Part shown: piece by piece, positions 37,497 through 46,890 of the stretch
Layout of the letters: every line of letters begins with the position of its first letter
Numbering within the stretch: position 1 is the first letter of the stretch
Origin: Alkalinema sp. FACHB-956
GTDB taxonomy: Bacteria > Cyanobacteriota > Cyanobacteriia > Leptolyngbyales > Leptolyngbyaceae
Direction: 5' to 3'
NCBI RefSeq assembly: GCF_014697025.1
Contig: NZ_JACJRC010000031.1
Coordinates: forward strand, 1-60,408
DNA: 60,408 nt
The notes under the pieces: generated by a model
Databases searched by the model: none
What the model was told of the DNA's origin: nothing
Seen by the model: only the letters and a program-made list of their open reading frames with translations
Position numbers and translations under genes: made by a program

Positions 37497-38372
37497 ATGA
37501 CAACTGGTCAACTACTCGATGGAAAAGCCCTCTCAGCCAAAATGTATGCTGAGATGACCGCCCAGGTTCAGGATTTGCAAGCCCAGTACGGACGCCCCCC
37601 CGGATTAGCCGTTCTGATGGTGGGAGACAATCCTGCCAGTGCCGCCTATGTCGGTAACAAAGAGAGAGCTTGTGCCCGAGTGGGAATTACTTCCTTTGGT
37701 CGCCATTTCCCCGCCGATACGACCCAAGCGGAACTGGAACAGGCCATCCGGGAGCTGAACCAAGACGATCGAGTCGATGGGATTTTGGTGCAGTTGCCTT
37801 TGCCGGGAGATCATTTAGATGATGTGCAGCTTCTGCTGACGATCGACCCCGATAAAGACGCCGATGGACTCCACCCCGATAACCTGGGGCGCTTGGTGCG
37901 GGGAGAGCCCGGATTGCGCAGTTGTACCCCGGCGGGTGTGATGGAGTTGCTGAAGGAATATAATATTCCTCTTAAAGGCAAAAAAGCGGTAGTCATTGGC
38001 CGCAGTATTCTAGTGGGGAAACCCCTAGCACTCATGCTGTTGGAAGCCGATGCAACCGTCACGATCGCCCATTCGCGCACCGATGACTTGGCGGCGGTGG
38101 CACGATCGGCGGATATTCTGGTGGCAGCGGTGGGGCGGCCCAATCTGGTGACCGCCGATATGGTGAAGCCAGGAGCAGTGGTAGTTGACGTGGGGATCAA
38201 TCGCATTGCGACCCCCGATGGCAAAGGTCGGTTGGTGGGCGATGTGGACTTTGAGTCCGTCAAAGAGGTGTCGAGCTACATTACCCCGGTTCCGGGGGGT
38301 GTGGGACAAATGACCGTGGCGATGCTGTTACACAATACAATTTTGAGTTACCGCAAAAAGTTTGAGGCCTGA
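37497..38372 (+). CDS. folD: Bifunctional methylenetetrahydrofolate dehydrogenase / methenyltetrahydrofolate cyclohydrolase
   Basis: A 291-residue FolD from ATG 37497 ([20 protein letters not shown]). It interconverts 5,10-methylene- and 10-formyl-tetrahydrofolate with NADP. Family residues are visible in the [14 protein letters not shown] motif with its catalytic lysine, [11 protein letters not shown], the [16 protein letters not shown] nucleotide-binding block and the C-terminal [18 protein letters not shown]. It is followed in the same direction by crtE (57 bases) and a PAP2-like gene, a plausible operon. Confidence 0.97.
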   Translation: MTTGQLLDGKALSAKMYAEMTAQVQDLQAQYGRPPGLAVLMVGDNPASAAYVGNKERACARVGITSFGRHFPADTTQAELEQAIRELNQDDRVDGILVQLPLPGDHLDDVQLLLTIDPDKDADGLHPDNLGRLVRGEPGLRSCTPAGVMELLKEYNIPLKGKKAVVIGRSILVGKPLALMLLEADATVTIAHSRTDDLAAVARSADILVAAVGRPNLVTADMVKPGAVVVDVGINRIATPDGKGRLVGDVDFESVKEVSSYITPVPGGVGQMTVAMLLHNTILSYRKKFEA

Positions 38373-38429
38373 GGCCGCTAGACCTCGGTTCTCATCTTGC
38401 GTTTAGGAATGTTTCATGGAGGCTGTTCG

Positions 38430-39332
38430 ATGGTTGTTGCTGGTGAAAAGTCAAGTTTTAATCTCAAGACCTATCTCGCTGAGAAACAAGCGCTGGTAGA
38501 AGCTGCTCTCGACCAATCGATCGCCCTCGCCTACCCTGAAACGATCTATGAATCCATGCGCTACTCCCTGATGGCGGGGGGCAAGCGCCTGCGACCCATT
38601 CTCTGCCTTGCAACCTGTGAATTAATGGGCGGCAATACCGAAATGGCGATGGCCACGGCCTGTGCGTTGGAAATGGTGCATACCATGTCCCTGATCCATG
38701 ATGATTTGCCCTCCATGGATAACGATGACTTCCGCCGGGGCAAACCAACCAATCATAAGGTTTACGGTGAGGCGATCGCGATTTTGGCGGGGGATGCGCT
38801 GCTGTCCTATGCCTTTGAGTACGTGGCGAAGGAAACCCAAGGCGTCCCTGCCGATCGGATTTTGGATGTGGTGATGCTCCTGGGACGGGCCTTTGCCCGC
38901 TTAGTCGATGGCCAAGTGGTCGATCTGCAATCGGAGGGTAATGCAGCGATCGGTCTGGAAACTCTGACGTTTATCCACAACAACAAAACATCAGCGCTCT
39001 TGGAAGCCTCCGTCCTGAGTGGGGCCATCCTGGCGGGAGCCTCCGACGCGGATCAGGAAAAACTGTTGCGCTACGCTAAAAACATCGGTTTAGCCTTCCA
39101 AATTGTGGATGACATTCTCGACATTACTGCCACCACCGAAGAACTGGGTAAATCCGCCGGGAAAGATCTACAAGCGGACAAGACCACCTATCCCAAGCTG
39201 TGGGGTATCGAAGAATCGCGCCGCCAAGCGGAAGACCTCGTAGCGAAGGCCAAGGCAGAACTGAGCGGTTTTGGGTCAGCAGCAGACCCGCTGATTGCGA
39301 TCGCGGACTATATTACTGCGCGCAAAAATTAA
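38430..39332 (+). CDS. crtE: Geranylgeranyl diphosphate synthase
   Basis: A 300-residue polyprenyl synthase from ATG 38430, supported by GGAGG seven bases upstream. The two aspartate-rich motifs are [10 protein letters not shown] (first Asp at residue 91) and DDILD (near residue 227), with [19 protein letters not shown] before them. It builds the C20 precursor of carotenoids, the chlorophyll phytyl tail and quinones, in the cytoplasm. It lies between folD and the PAP2-like gene. Confidence 0.96.
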   Translation: MVVAGEKSSFNLKTYLAEKQALVEAALDQSIALAYPETIYESMRYSLMAGGKRLRPILCLATCELMGGNTEMAMATACALEMVHTMSLIHDDLPSMDNDDFRRGKPTNHKVYGEAIAILAGDALLSYAFEYVAKETQGVPADRILDVVMLLGRAFARLVDGQVVDLQSEGNAAIGLETLTFIHNNKTSALLEASVLSGAILAGASDADQEKLLRYAKNIGLAFQIVDDILDITATTEELGKSAGKDLQADKTTYPKLWGIEESRRQAEDLVAKAKAELSGFGSAADPLIAIADYITARKN

Positions 39333-39451
39333 AATGACTGTCCCGAGAATTCAGGTGGATCTGATTTTCAGGGTGATAAAAATTGAGACTCTGCCGTAAT
39401 TGCGGTAAGGTGTTCTCAATTCTGTGATCCCGATTTCCCAACCCGATTTTT

Positions 39452-39949
39452 ATGCAGTCCCTGAGTGCTATCTTTGACAACCACGTTTTAGTTATTGCGA
39501 TCGCGTCTTGCTTGCTTGCTCAAGCAACCAAGTTGATCATCGAGTTTGCGATGCATGGCAAGTTGAATGTGCGTGTCTTGGTGGAAACGGGTGGTATGCC
39601 CAGTTCCCACTCTGCCCTAGTTACCTCCCTAGCAACGGGAATTGGTTTAACCCAGGGCTGGGACAGTGCAGAATTTGCGATCGCGACGGTATTTGCCTTT
39701 ATCGTCATGTACGATGCAGCAGGTGTCCGTCAAGCAGCAGGCAAGCAAGCGAAAATCCTCAACCAACTGATTGATGAGCTCTTTCAAGGTGACCACCAGT
39801 TAACCGAAACTCGCCTGAAAGAACTGTTAGGTCATACCCCGGTTCAGGTCATTGTTGGCTCGATCATGGGCATTGCCATTTCCTTCCTCTCGGAAATGGG
39901 CAGCACGGGGCAGTTGGCTTGGGTGCGTCAGATGTGGGTAGGGGGCTAA
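39452..39949 (+). CDS. Divergent PAP2-family membrane protein (DUF212)
   Basis: A 165-residue membrane protein of the divergent acid-phosphatase/PAP2 family. The key block is LVETGGMPSSHSALVTSLAT, with the SSHSA phosphatase-like signature, then YDAAGVRQAAGKQAKILNQL. Hydrophobic segments lie at about 10-30, 55-75 and 80-92, and near the C-terminus. It may dephosphorylate a prenyl or lipid phosphate, which would fit its place after crtE, but the reaction is unproven. Confidence 0.9.
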   Translation: MQSLSAIFDNHVLVIAIASCLLAQATKLIIEFAMHGKLNVRVLVETGGMPSSHSALVTSLATGIGLTQGWDSAEFAIATVFAFIVMYDAAGVRQAAGKQAKILNQLIDELFQGDHQLTETRLKELLGHTPVQVIVGSIMGIAISFLSEMGSTGQLAWVRQMWVGG

Positions 39950-40020
39950 GGATGTAGGTAGATAGCTAAGACGGAACGGATGTCAGCAGTGAATGCTAAC
40001 GGTTTCACTAGTCAGTCTTC

Positions 40021-40043
40021 TTAATGATCAGTTTAATGATCAG
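40021..40043. repeat. Tandem repeat, 12 bp x 2
   Basis: TTAATGATCAG at 40021-40031 and 40033-40043 in the convergent gap after the PAP2-like gene. Confidence 0.8.
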
Positions 40044-40103
40044 CCTTCTCCCCTGTGAGCCTACTCAAGCGCACTTCTCCCAGGGGTGTTCCCCAGGATG
40101 GCG

Positions 40104-40871
40104 CTAGAGTTGAACGGCAGACTTCAATAAAACCACTCGGCGGGCATCCACCACCATGGTTAAATAGCCCCGATCGCTGAGTAATTGCATGACTGAGTTT
40201 GCAGCTACAGCATCCGTCGTGTGGAGCGCGAGCAAATAAGGCTTTTGCCCATAGGCCACCAGACCAATATTTTTATTTAAGCCCTGGGAAAGCTGACTGG
40301 CCACCTCGGGCTGATTTTGATAGTTCACCAACACTGCATAACCACTCTCTAAAACCTGAGGATTATAGGCGATCGGGGTTTGCGGGTTAGGTGTCTGTGG
40401 GTTGGGGATTTGTGGGTTAGATATCGGTGGGCTAAGCGTCTGTGGGCTAGCCGGGGTCGCTTGTGGGACGGTTGGATTGGCTGCTGGAGCCGTCGTCGCG
40501 GGCGGAATGGTATTGGGCGGGGGCACGCGACTGGGTTTCACCACAACCGTCTGTAACCCGGTGCTTTGCCCTAGGTACTGAGCCCAGGCGTTGGCGGCGG
40601 TTTCGGTTTGGTACCCTCCCAAACGAGTCACTGGGGCCCCTTGGTAATTGCACAGGCTCACGGGAACATCCGTAGGTAATTTGCTGCGGACGGTGGCTTG
40701 ACTGTCTGGGGTTTGACTGAGCACAAACAGCAGATATTCCCCAGCATTGGGCGGGGCGCAGACAGGGATTTGGGTCTTGCCTGGGGGAACGATCGCTAAG
40801 GGCGCGATCGCGGTCACTATCGTCCAAAATCCGGTTTGCCAGCGCCACGCATTCATGCTGTTTTCATCCAA
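40104..40871 (-). CDS. Hypothetical exported protein with two SPOR-like halves and proline-rich linker
   Basis: A 255-residue protein (ATG 40871, or ATG 40856). A hydrophobic N-terminus (GFWTIVTAIAPLAIVPPGKT) suggests export. Two similar-looking segments, GEYLLFVLSQTPDSQATV to QTVVVKPS and ESGYAVLVNYQNQPEVASQL to the C-terminus, have the spacing of SPOR-like modules, which bind bare glycan strands at division sites; the match is by eye. Between them is a proline/threonine linker with five-residue repeats (NPQTP) produced by a 15-bp DNA repeat at 40381-40455. Confidence 0.6.
   Translation of the reverse strand: MDENSMNAWRWQTGFWTIVTAIAPLAIVPPGKTQIPVCAPPNAGEYLLFVLSQTPDSQATVRSKLPTDVPVSLCNYQGAPVTRLGGYQTETAANAWAQYLGQSTGLQTVVVKPSRVPPPNTIPPATTAPAANPTVPQATPASPQTLSPPISNPQIPNPQTPNPQTPIAYNPQVLESGYAVLVNYQNQPEVASQLSQGLNKNIGLVAYGQKPYLLALHTTDAVAANSVMQLLSDRGYLTMVVDARRVVLLKSAVQL
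40381..40455. repeat. Tandem repeat, 15 bp x 5, in coding sequence
   Basis: Units such as TGCGGGTTAGGTGTC, TGTGGGTTGGGGATT and TGTGGGTTAGATATC, diverging gradually. On the minus strand each unit is five codons, giving NPQTP, NPQIP and NPPIS-like repeats in the linker of the SPOR-like protein. Confidence 0.85.
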
Positions 40872-41007
40872 TGTTGCATTCAGAGCTTAGTTGCATTCAG
40901 ATCTGACGGCATCCAACGCTTCCCTTAGCCCTAGGCTAGCCACTCTAGGCCAGTCGCTCGGGGCCAATCGCTGGTTTGAACCAGTACCCGTCTCAACCGA
41001 TGCCAAT

Positions 41008-41331
41008 CTAGACCGATGCCAGGGAAGCGAGCGGATTGGGAATCGTCTCAGACTGCTGAAACTCGCCTGTGATGACATATTCTAAACGCAGCTTCAACCA
41101 AATGATGAACTGCTTGTTGGTAGACACGATCGCGGCGGCGGGCTTGGGCACCTGGGCATTAATGTCTGCAAATTCCGGCGCTTCTAAAAAAGCAGGCTGC
41201 TCAATCACCCAAAAGTCAATTTCCTTCTCGTTCTCTTGATAGTTGCGATGCCGCTCCCGAATGATTTCGTGGGTGGGCTCTTCTTCAAGCATGAATTTTT
41301 TGCTTGCTAAAACGTAGTAGTAGGTCGTCAT
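41008..41331 (-). CDS. ycf54: Ycf54 family protein, Mg-protoporphyrin IX monomethylester cyclase accessory factor
   Basis: A 107-residue protein matching Ycf54 over its whole length: MTTYYYVLASKKFMLEEEPT, EKEIDFWVIEQPAFLEAPEF and KPAAAIVSTNKQFIIWLKLR. Ycf54 is needed for assembly or stability of the cyclase that closes the fifth ring of chlorophyll. Its start lies five bases after the pdxJ stop, with AAGGAGACC overlapping the pdxJ end as ribosome-binding site, so the two genes are cotranscribed. Confidence 0.95.
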   Translation of the reverse strand: MTTYYYVLASKKFMLEEEPTHEIIRERHRNYQENEKEIDFWVIEQPAFLEAPEFADINAQVPKPAAAIVSTNKQFIIWLKLRLEYVITGEFQQSETIPNPLASLASV

Positions 41332-41336
41332 TGGTT

Positions 41337-42059
41337 TTATAGGTCTCCTTGAATCGCAAGTTTCATTTCTTTCACAGCCCGTTCCATCCCAACTAATGAT
41401 GCACGGCTAATGATGGTATGCCCAATGTTTAATTCTTCCATGCCTGGGAGACAAGCGACGGGATAAACATTCCAATAGGTCAGTCCGTGCCCTGCATTGA
41501 CCCGGAGTCCAGCGGCGATCGCCCACTCACACCCTTGAGAAAGCATTTGCAATTCCTGGTTGCGCTCTACTTCGGTTTTGGCTTCGGCATAGCGTCCGGT
41601 GTGAAGTTCGATAAACTTTGAGCCACTGGCGGCTGAGGCCGTGATTTGCTCATCATCAGCGTCAATAAACAGGCTGACTGGAATCCCGGCACCTTGAAGG
41701 GCTTGTACCACTTCTTTCATGCGAGGCAGCTGACCTGCCACATCGAGGCCCCCTTCCGTGGTGACTTCTTCGCGGCGTTCCGGCACCAAGGTGACGTAGT
41801 CCGGTTTGATGTCGAGGGCGATCGCCACCATTTCATCGGTTGCGGCCATTTCTAGATTCAAATGGGTCCGCACGGTTTGGCGCAGCAAGCGTACATCGCG
41901 ATCTTGGATATGCCGTCGATCTTCCCGCAAATGAACTGTAATCCCATCGGCCCCTGCTAATTCTGCGAGAACGGCAGCGGCTACAGGATCCGGCTCAACG
42001 GTACGGCGAGCTTGGCGCAAGGTGGCAATGTGATCAATGTTGACTCCAAGGGTAGGCAA
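41337..42059 (-). CDS. pdxJ: Pyridoxine 5'-phosphate synthase
   Basis: A 240-residue PdxJ of normal size. It condenses 1-deoxyxylulose 5-phosphate with 3-amino-2-oxopropyl phosphate to give pyridoxine phosphate (vitamin B6). Family blocks are [56 protein letters not shown] and [13 protein letters not shown]. It is the first gene of an operon with ycf54. B6-dependent enzymes in the window include glgP and the class IV aminotransferase. Confidence 0.97.
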   Translation of the reverse strand: MPTLGVNIDHIATLRQARRTVEPDPVAAAVLAELAGADGITVHLREDRRHIQDRDVRLLRQTVRTHLNLEMAATDEMVAIALDIKPDYVTLVPERREEVTTEGGLDVAGQLPRMKEVVQALQGAGIPVSLFIDADDEQITASAASGSKFIELHTGRYAEAKTEVERNQELQMLSQGCEWAIAAGLRVNAGHGLTYWNVYPVACLPGMEELNIGHTIISRASLVGMERAVKEMKLAIQGDL

Positions 42060-42395
42060 GGCTAGGACTCTCCTGCAAATTAACAGGATCCAATTTTACC
42101 GGATGAATTGGTCGATCGGGTATAAAGCTAAATAATCATAAAACAATCCAGAGATGAAATAATCCTACTGACGATGAAGGCGCTGTAATGCCCTGTCATG
42201 CCCTGCCCTCAACGCTATGGCGTCTTTAAGCGTCTTTGAAGAAATAGCATGAGCAATGAGTTGTAGGGTATTCCACCGAATGCTGGAACCTGAAATCTGG
42301 GAAGAGTGGAAAACGCTGCTTTGTAAAGATAAGTATTTTTTGTAAAGTTAAGTAAACAATCTGATTTAGCAATTGAATGCATTGGGGGAACGAAA
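42060..42395. other. Divergent region between pdxJ and the peroxiredoxin gene
   Basis: No gene. Holds a direct repeat at 42320-42354 close to the peroxiredoxin start and an AT-rich pdxJ upstream part. Confidence 0.5.
42320..42354 (+). promoter_or_regulatory. Direct repeat upstream of the peroxiredoxin gene, possible operator
   Basis: TTTGTAAAGATAAGTA (42320-42335) and TTTGTAAAGTTAAGTA (42339-42354) differ at one base and are 19 bases apart, almost two helical turns, so a dimeric or tandem-binding regulator could contact one face. They end 41 bases before the start codon. The regulator is unknown. Confidence 0.4.
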
Positions 42396-42965
42396 ATGCT
42401 GCATCGATCGCGCTGGCGCGGGTGTTGGACGGTGATTGTGACGATCATACTGACGATCGGAGCCATGGGTTTATTGCCTCCAATGGCCCAAGCCATGGGT
42501 GGAAAGTTACCGCCCCTGGAGCAAGCGGCTCCAAATTTCACGTTGCCTGCAACGACGGGAGAAGGCGAAGTCAGCCTAGCGGATTATCGTGGGCAATGGG
42601 TCGTGGCCTATTTTTATCCCCAGGATTTCACGTCTGGTTGCACGATCGAAGCCCGCAAGTTCCAACAGGATCTCCCGGCCTACCGTCAGCGGCAGACACA
42701 AATTCTCGGCATCAGTGCGGACTCTGTTAACTCCCATGCCGAGTTCTGTGACTCCGAAGGACTCAAATTTCCCCTGTTGGCCGATGAAGGAGGTGCAGTT
42801 AGTAAAGCTTATGGATCCTGGCTGGGGATTCGGTCAGCCCGTCATACGTTCATCGTGGATCCGGAAGGAATTCTGCGATCGATCTTTCTAGGGGTCAACC
42901 CGATCGTCCACAGTCGTGAAGTCCTCGCCAAGCTGGATGAGTTACAAGCGACCAGCCCGCGTTAA
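42396..42965 (+). CDS. Exported peroxiredoxin, PrxQ/BCP type
   Basis: A 189-residue peroxiredoxin with an N-terminal hydrophobic signal or anchor (VIVTIILTIGAMGLLPPMAQ, about 13-32), so it acts in the thylakoid lumen or periplasm. The peroxidatic cysteine is Cys82 in YPQDFTSGCTIEA. The resolving cysteine five residues later, found in many PrxQ proteins, is absent; Cys118 (AEFCDSEG), 36 residues on, is the candidate and fits the alternative subclass. It reduces peroxides with electrons from thioredoxin-like partners. A direct repeat lies upstream. Confidence 0.92.
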   Translation: MLHRSRWRGCWTVIVTIILTIGAMGLLPPMAQAMGGKLPPLEQAAPNFTLPATTGEGEVSLADYRGQWVVAYFYPQDFTSGCTIEARKFQQDLPAYRQRQTQILGISADSVNSHAEFCDSEGLKFPLLADEGGAVSKAYGSWLGIRSARHTFIVDPEGILRSIFLGVNPIVHSREVLAKLDELQATSPR

Positions 42966-42983
42966 CTGGTGGCAGCATTGTCT

Positions 42984-43007
42984 TAAAAAATAAAGTCGGT
43001 GACTTTA
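42984..43007 (-). terminator. Weak terminator candidate for tyrA
   Basis: TAAAGTC-GGT-GACTTTA (42991-43007) is followed on the minus strand by ATTTTTT. The stem is only seven pairs and AT-rich, and it lies about 170 bases after the tyrA stop. Confidence 0.35.
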
Positions 43008-43179
43008 GCCCGTGTCTTCATAGAATTGCCTGGGATAACTGGGATGCTATTCCAGAACTCTATCTCTCCGTATACCCTCCGTATATCCAACGGGTTGCTA
43101 CGGCAATTTCTGCCCTAACTTCCTAGGGATTTCACCAAACCTTCTCAGTAAAATTGTGGAAAACGCGGGCTATTGCCAA

Positions 43180-44115
43180 TTAAGTGGCTTTACGTAGAAA
43201 TTTTGGCCTTTCTTCTTGGGTTTTCTGCAAGATTTCTCCTAGCGTTTCCCAATTTTCCTGTTGAATGTGCTGAATGACCTGATCTAACTGTTGACGATAG
43301 GCGTCTAGCGATCGCAAAACTTCCGATCGATTCAGTTGCGCCATCAGTAATCCCAATTCTGGGTTGCCCCCGCCGACTCGGCTAGTATCCCGAAACCCTG
43401 AACTGGCTAAGTTTTGCGCTAGTTGCAGCACCTCAGCATCAGCTTCCTTCAGACAAGCAGCAATGAGGCTGGCACTGATCATCACTGGACTATGGGAAAT
43501 CCATGCAACGGCACGATCGTGGGCTTCCGGCGTGGCGCTGTACAGAATAGCGCCCAGATCTTGCGCAATGGTACTGACCACAGCGATCGCACGATTCGGT
43601 GTTTTGACGGTCGGTGTCACTACGTAGGGATTACCCACAAATAAGTTGGGGATTGCAGCGTTAATTCCACTTTCCGCTGTACCCGCCATGGGGTGCCCAC
43701 CGACAAAGTTATTCCACAAACCTTGGATTGCCTCTACAATCGGAGTCTTAACGGACCCGACATCCGTCAAAATAGTTTCTGGATCGAGATACGGAATGAG
43801 GCGTTGTGCCATTGATTCTAGGTGAGAGAGTGGGGTGCATAGAAAGACAACTTCAGTGTCTGCAAGGATGGATAAATCAGGACTTGCGCGATCGACAACG
43901 CCTCGCAATTCTGCTGTTTCGCAGGTGCTAGCCCGTTGACTGACGCCAATGACCCGATAGCCCCGCGATCGTAAATCTAATCCTAACGATCCCCCGATAA
44001 GCCCCAAACCAACAATGCCAACCGTGCGAACCCTGTTCGCCTTGTCCACTGTGGTGATTAAATCCGTGCGATTGAAGTTGCGAATCGAATCCGTGCTCTT
44101 AGATAGTTCAGTCAT
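43180..44115 (-). CDS. tyrA: Prephenate/arogenate dehydrogenase
   Basis: A 311-residue TyrA. The NAD(P)-binding Rossmann motif VGIVGLGLIGGSLGLDLRSR lies near residue 33, followed by the substrate-site blocks LTDVGSVKTPIVEAIQ and FVGGHPMAGTAESGINAA, and SHSPVMISASLIAACL. It makes tyrosine; cyanobacterial members usually prefer arogenate with NADP, though that cannot be told here. About 30 residues precede the Rossmann domain, so a later start is conceivable but no better ATG was found. Confidence 0.94.
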   Translation of the reverse strand: MTELSKSTDSIRNFNRTDLITTVDKANRVRTVGIVGLGLIGGSLGLDLRSRGYRVIGVSQRASTCETAELRGVVDRASPDLSILADTEVVFLCTPLSHLESMAQRLIPYLDPETILTDVGSVKTPIVEAIQGLWNNFVGGHPMAGTAESGINAAIPNLFVGNPYVVTPTVKTPNRAIAVVSTIAQDLGAILYSATPEAHDRAVAWISHSPVMISASLIAACLKEADAEVLQLAQNLASSGFRDTSRVGGGNPELGLLMAQLNRSEVLRSLDAYRQQLDQVIQHIQQENWETLGEILQKTQEERPKFLRKAT

Positions 44116-44305
44116 AGCCCGTTGTTTGGGTGTTCAAAAGGGAACTGCTGGTGTTGTCCGTCCTTTCCTAGTGTCCCATGGGGGTAGGACTCCGTTCTAG
44201 GGTTTTCTTTGACTGCTCTTTATTTAGCGAGTTCAGTAATGGACTGGGGAACGCTAGCACTAATTAAGTCACACATAATGCGCCGTCTGGGTCAGGGTAT
44301 CGCTG

Positions 44306-45871
44306 ATGAGTCCTGAGGAATTGTTAGAGCAGTACGCGATCGGAAAACGAGATTTTGGTTCCATCCGTCTCAATGAAGCTAATCTAAGCAGTGCCAATTT
44401 AAGTGGGGCTGATCTCAGCGCTGCCAATTTGACGGTGGTGAACCTGACGAATGCGAACCTGAGTCAGACTAACCTGAGTGGAGCCAAGCTCAATGTCACC
44501 AAGCTCAATGGCGCAAATTTGCAACGAGCGAATCTGCAACAGGCTTGCTTGAACGTTGCGAATTTGTCCTTGGCGGATTTGAGCGAGACCAATTTAATCC
44601 AAGCCCACCTGATCAAAGCAGAATTGGAGCGGGCGGATCTGAGTCGGGCTCAGTTGCAACGGGCGAATCTGTCGGCGGCAGATTTGCGGGATGCCAAACT
44701 GCGCTGTACTAACCTCAGTCGAGCCAATCTGAGTCGGGCGGATGTGCGCCGTGCGGTATTGACGGCAGCCAATCTTGAACAGGCGATTTTGCATAGTTGT
44801 GACCTGAGTGGTGCAAATCTCAGTGGTGCAAATTTACGCCAAACAGAACTGCGGCAGGCCAATTTGAGTCGAGCCATTTTGCAAGGGGTGAACCTCAGTG
44901 GGGCGAATCTGCGCTGGGCCGATTTGAGTGGCGCGGATTTGCGCTGGGCTGATCTGAGTGGGGCAATTCTCAGTGGGGCCAACTTAACGGGGGCGGATTT
45001 AAGCCATGCCACGCTGTTGAATACGACGCTGGTGCATGTGGATTTGACCCGTGCCAACCTGTCGGGAGTGGATTGGGCGGGAGCGGATCTAACCGGAGCC
45101 CAGCTAACGGGGGCGAAGCTCTACAATACCTTTCCCTTTGGGCCTAAGGTTGACGATATTAATTGTCGTTGGGTTGATTTAAGTCAGAATGGCGATCGCA
45201 GTAAAACCTATCAGTTCAGCAGCAATGATGCCTATGAATTTTTCTATCGGGTGCCGCCGACGGTAGAGGTGACGATCGACGATCGGCTTGATCCGGAGTC
45301 CTACAGTGCGTTAATTGTGACGTACCAGCAATTGACCCGACAAACAAAATTAACCATGCAACCGCCCAACATTACGATCCATCGAGGTCGCACAATTTTG
45401 CGGTTTGAACTCATCCAGGATACGCAACTGTTTCTGATTGCCTATGCTGCCATCTTGCCCTTTGGGGATGCCCGATCGACGCACCAGAACTTGACGGCAT
45501 TGCTGAAGATGATTCCTAGTCGAGTCTTTCACCAAAGTAATGAGCAGTTGCAGCAGTACCACATGATGGTGAAATTACTCAGCCATAATACCCAGCAAGT
45601 TAACCGCGATCGCCTGCTACAAGCGATTCCTCTGGCAGCCCAGAAATTACCTTTTTTCCAAGCCCCAACGCAAACCACTCTGGTAAATGCCGATGGTCAA
45701 CGTTTGACGATCTACAGCAATCCTATGTTTGGGAAGCGATCGGTTCCCTTTTTCCGAGAAATGGATGAATTCCAAGCTAATGTACTGCCAGAATTTCAAT
45801 TAGCTGGGTTAGAGCAAGTGATTGAATTTATCAATGGATTTCGGGACTTACAGCGAGTGGCAATTGGGTGA
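44306..45871 (+). CDS. Pentapeptide-repeat protein with unassigned C-terminal domain
   Basis: A 521-residue protein. Residues about 20-275 are continuous pentapeptide repeats (A[DN]LSxA-type, such as NLSSANLSGADLSAANL), forming a right-handed four-sided beta-helix of about 50 repeats. Residues about 290-521 are a separate, non-repeating domain (VPPTVEVTIDDRLDPESYSA, LPFFQAPTQTTLVNADGQRL) for which no family was recognised. No signal peptide. The stop codon lies in an 11-bp duplication. Long antisense open frames over the repeat part are artefacts of the repeated sequence. Confidence 0.9.
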   Translation: MSPEELLEQYAIGKRDFGSIRLNEANLSSANLSGADLSAANLTVVNLTNANLSQTNLSGAKLNVTKLNGANLQRANLQQACLNVANLSLADLSETNLIQAHLIKAELERADLSRAQLQRANLSAADLRDAKLRCTNLSRANLSRADVRRAVLTAANLEQAILHSCDLSGANLSGANLRQTELRQANLSRAILQGVNLSGANLRWADLSGADLRWADLSGAILSGANLTGADLSHATLLNTTLVHVDLTRANLSGVDWAGADLTGAQLTGAKLYNTFPFGPKVDDINCRWVDLSQNGDRSKTYQFSSNDAYEFFYRVPPTVEVTIDDRLDPESYSALIVTYQQLTRQTKLTMQPPNITIHRGRTILRFELIQDTQLFLIAYAAILPFGDARSTHQNLTALLKMIPSRVFHQSNEQLQQYHMMVKLLSHNTQQVNRDRLLQAIPLAAQKLPFFQAPTQTTLVNADGQRLTIYSNPMFGKRSVPFFREMDEFQANVLPEFQLAGLEQVIEFINGFRDLQRVAIG

Positions 45872-45890
45872 AATCCCTCTGAAATCCCTC
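45869..45890. repeat. Tandem repeat, 11 bp x 2, spanning the pentapeptide gene stop
   Basis: TGAAATCCCTC twice in succession; the first TGA is the stop codon at 45869-45871. Confidence 0.9.
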
Positions 45891-46020
45891 AAGATGGCCT
45901 GAATAACTTGGCTACCATGAATCAAGAATTTGGCAGCAATGTTTGCTGCAATGCTTGGCTGTAGTACTGGATCGTAGTCCTGAGCCGTAATTCTGGTGGG
46001 TAATCCTGGACTGCAATACT

Positions 46021-46527
46021 TTAGTACAGATAAATAGCGCCGGTTTTGTCTAGGTTTAGGGTGCGATTGCCTTGGCCGATCGTGGGTTTAATGTCCACGG
46101 TTGCGGTGTTGGTCTTTTTGTCCACCGTGACGCTGTATTCAACATTGCCGCTGTCCCGGAGAGAATTAATGTTGATAAATACGGGAGGCTGAAAATCGCT
46201 GAGGGTAACGGTTTGGCCAGGGGCTAAACGTCGGAAATTGGTGTGGGTGGTGATGAGATATTCCAAGGTTTCCGGGGTTTTGTTGACCAGCTGAATTTTG
46301 GCAGGCTTCTGGATATCAACTCGGGCAGCAGGAACCCAAAATTCATCACTCTCTTTCTCAGATTCCTTGAGTTTTGTTATAGAGGTATCCTCGATCGGCT
46401 GAGAATTGGCCATGACCGGGGAGGACACCGCTGGTTGGAGCGTCATGGCTTCTAGGATCACGATCGTCAGCGTGGCGATCGTGAAAATTCCCCAGGAGGA
46501 CAACTTCTCTAAGGCTTTCTGACGCAT
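46021..46527 (-). CDS. Hypothetical exported protein
   Basis: A 168-residue protein from ATG 46527 (a GTG lies directly before). Residues about 12-40 form a signal peptide (WGIFTIATLTIVILEAMTLQ, then PAVSSPVMA). The mature part has a charged segment (KESEKESDE) and a beta-rich domain (KIQLVNKTPETLEYLITTHT, FRRLAPGQTVTLSDFQPPVF). No recognised family. It may be periplasmic. Confidence 0.7.
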   Translation of the reverse strand: MRQKALEKLSSWGIFTIATLTIVILEAMTLQPAVSSPVMANSQPIEDTSITKLKESEKESDEFWVPAARVDIQKPAKIQLVNKTPETLEYLITTHTNFRRLAPGQTVTLSDFQPPVFININSLRDSGNVEYSVTVDKKTNTATVDIKPTIGQGNRTLNLDKTGAIYLY

Positions 46528-46890
46528 CACAGAGTTCCTTTGAAAATTACAATAGTTTAGAGGATGTCTAAATTATGGCATGACGAATTTAGGCTTGGAG
46601 GTTAACAATTAAATCTCGTCTGACAAAAAAGAATCATTTGATATTGGATCATTAGGCTGACGACACTGCCATTTTGAATGATGGATCAGAATTAAGTCCC
46701 ATCTATGATGGTTATTTAGGAGAGGACTTTTTGAATGGGATTTCAATCATCAATATTCATGGGATCATCGATGATGATGAGCTTTGATAGGGATCGGTTA
46801 TCCGCCTGACAAGCCCTTTGCCTGACAAGCCCTGCCTGACAAGCCCTGCCTGATTAGCCCGCCTGATTAGCCCTTTGATAGATTTGATCC
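46528..46890. other. Divergent region before the cytosine deaminase-like gene
   Basis: No gene. Contains a 13-16 bp tandem repeat at 46804-46876, ending 14 bases before the start codon of the next gene. Confidence 0.6.
46804..46876. repeat. Tandem repeat, 13-16 bp x 5
   Basis: Units GCCTGACAAGCCCTTT, GCCTGACAAGCCCT (twice), GCCTGATTAGCCC and GCCTGATTAGCCCTTT. The array lies in the leader of the deaminase-like gene and leaves no room for a normal ribosome-binding site except TTTGATAGATTTG. Confidence 0.92.

Noticed and set aside
44594-45057. Antisense open frames over the pentapeptide gene
   Set aside because: They simply reflect the regular codon pattern of the pentapeptide repeats.
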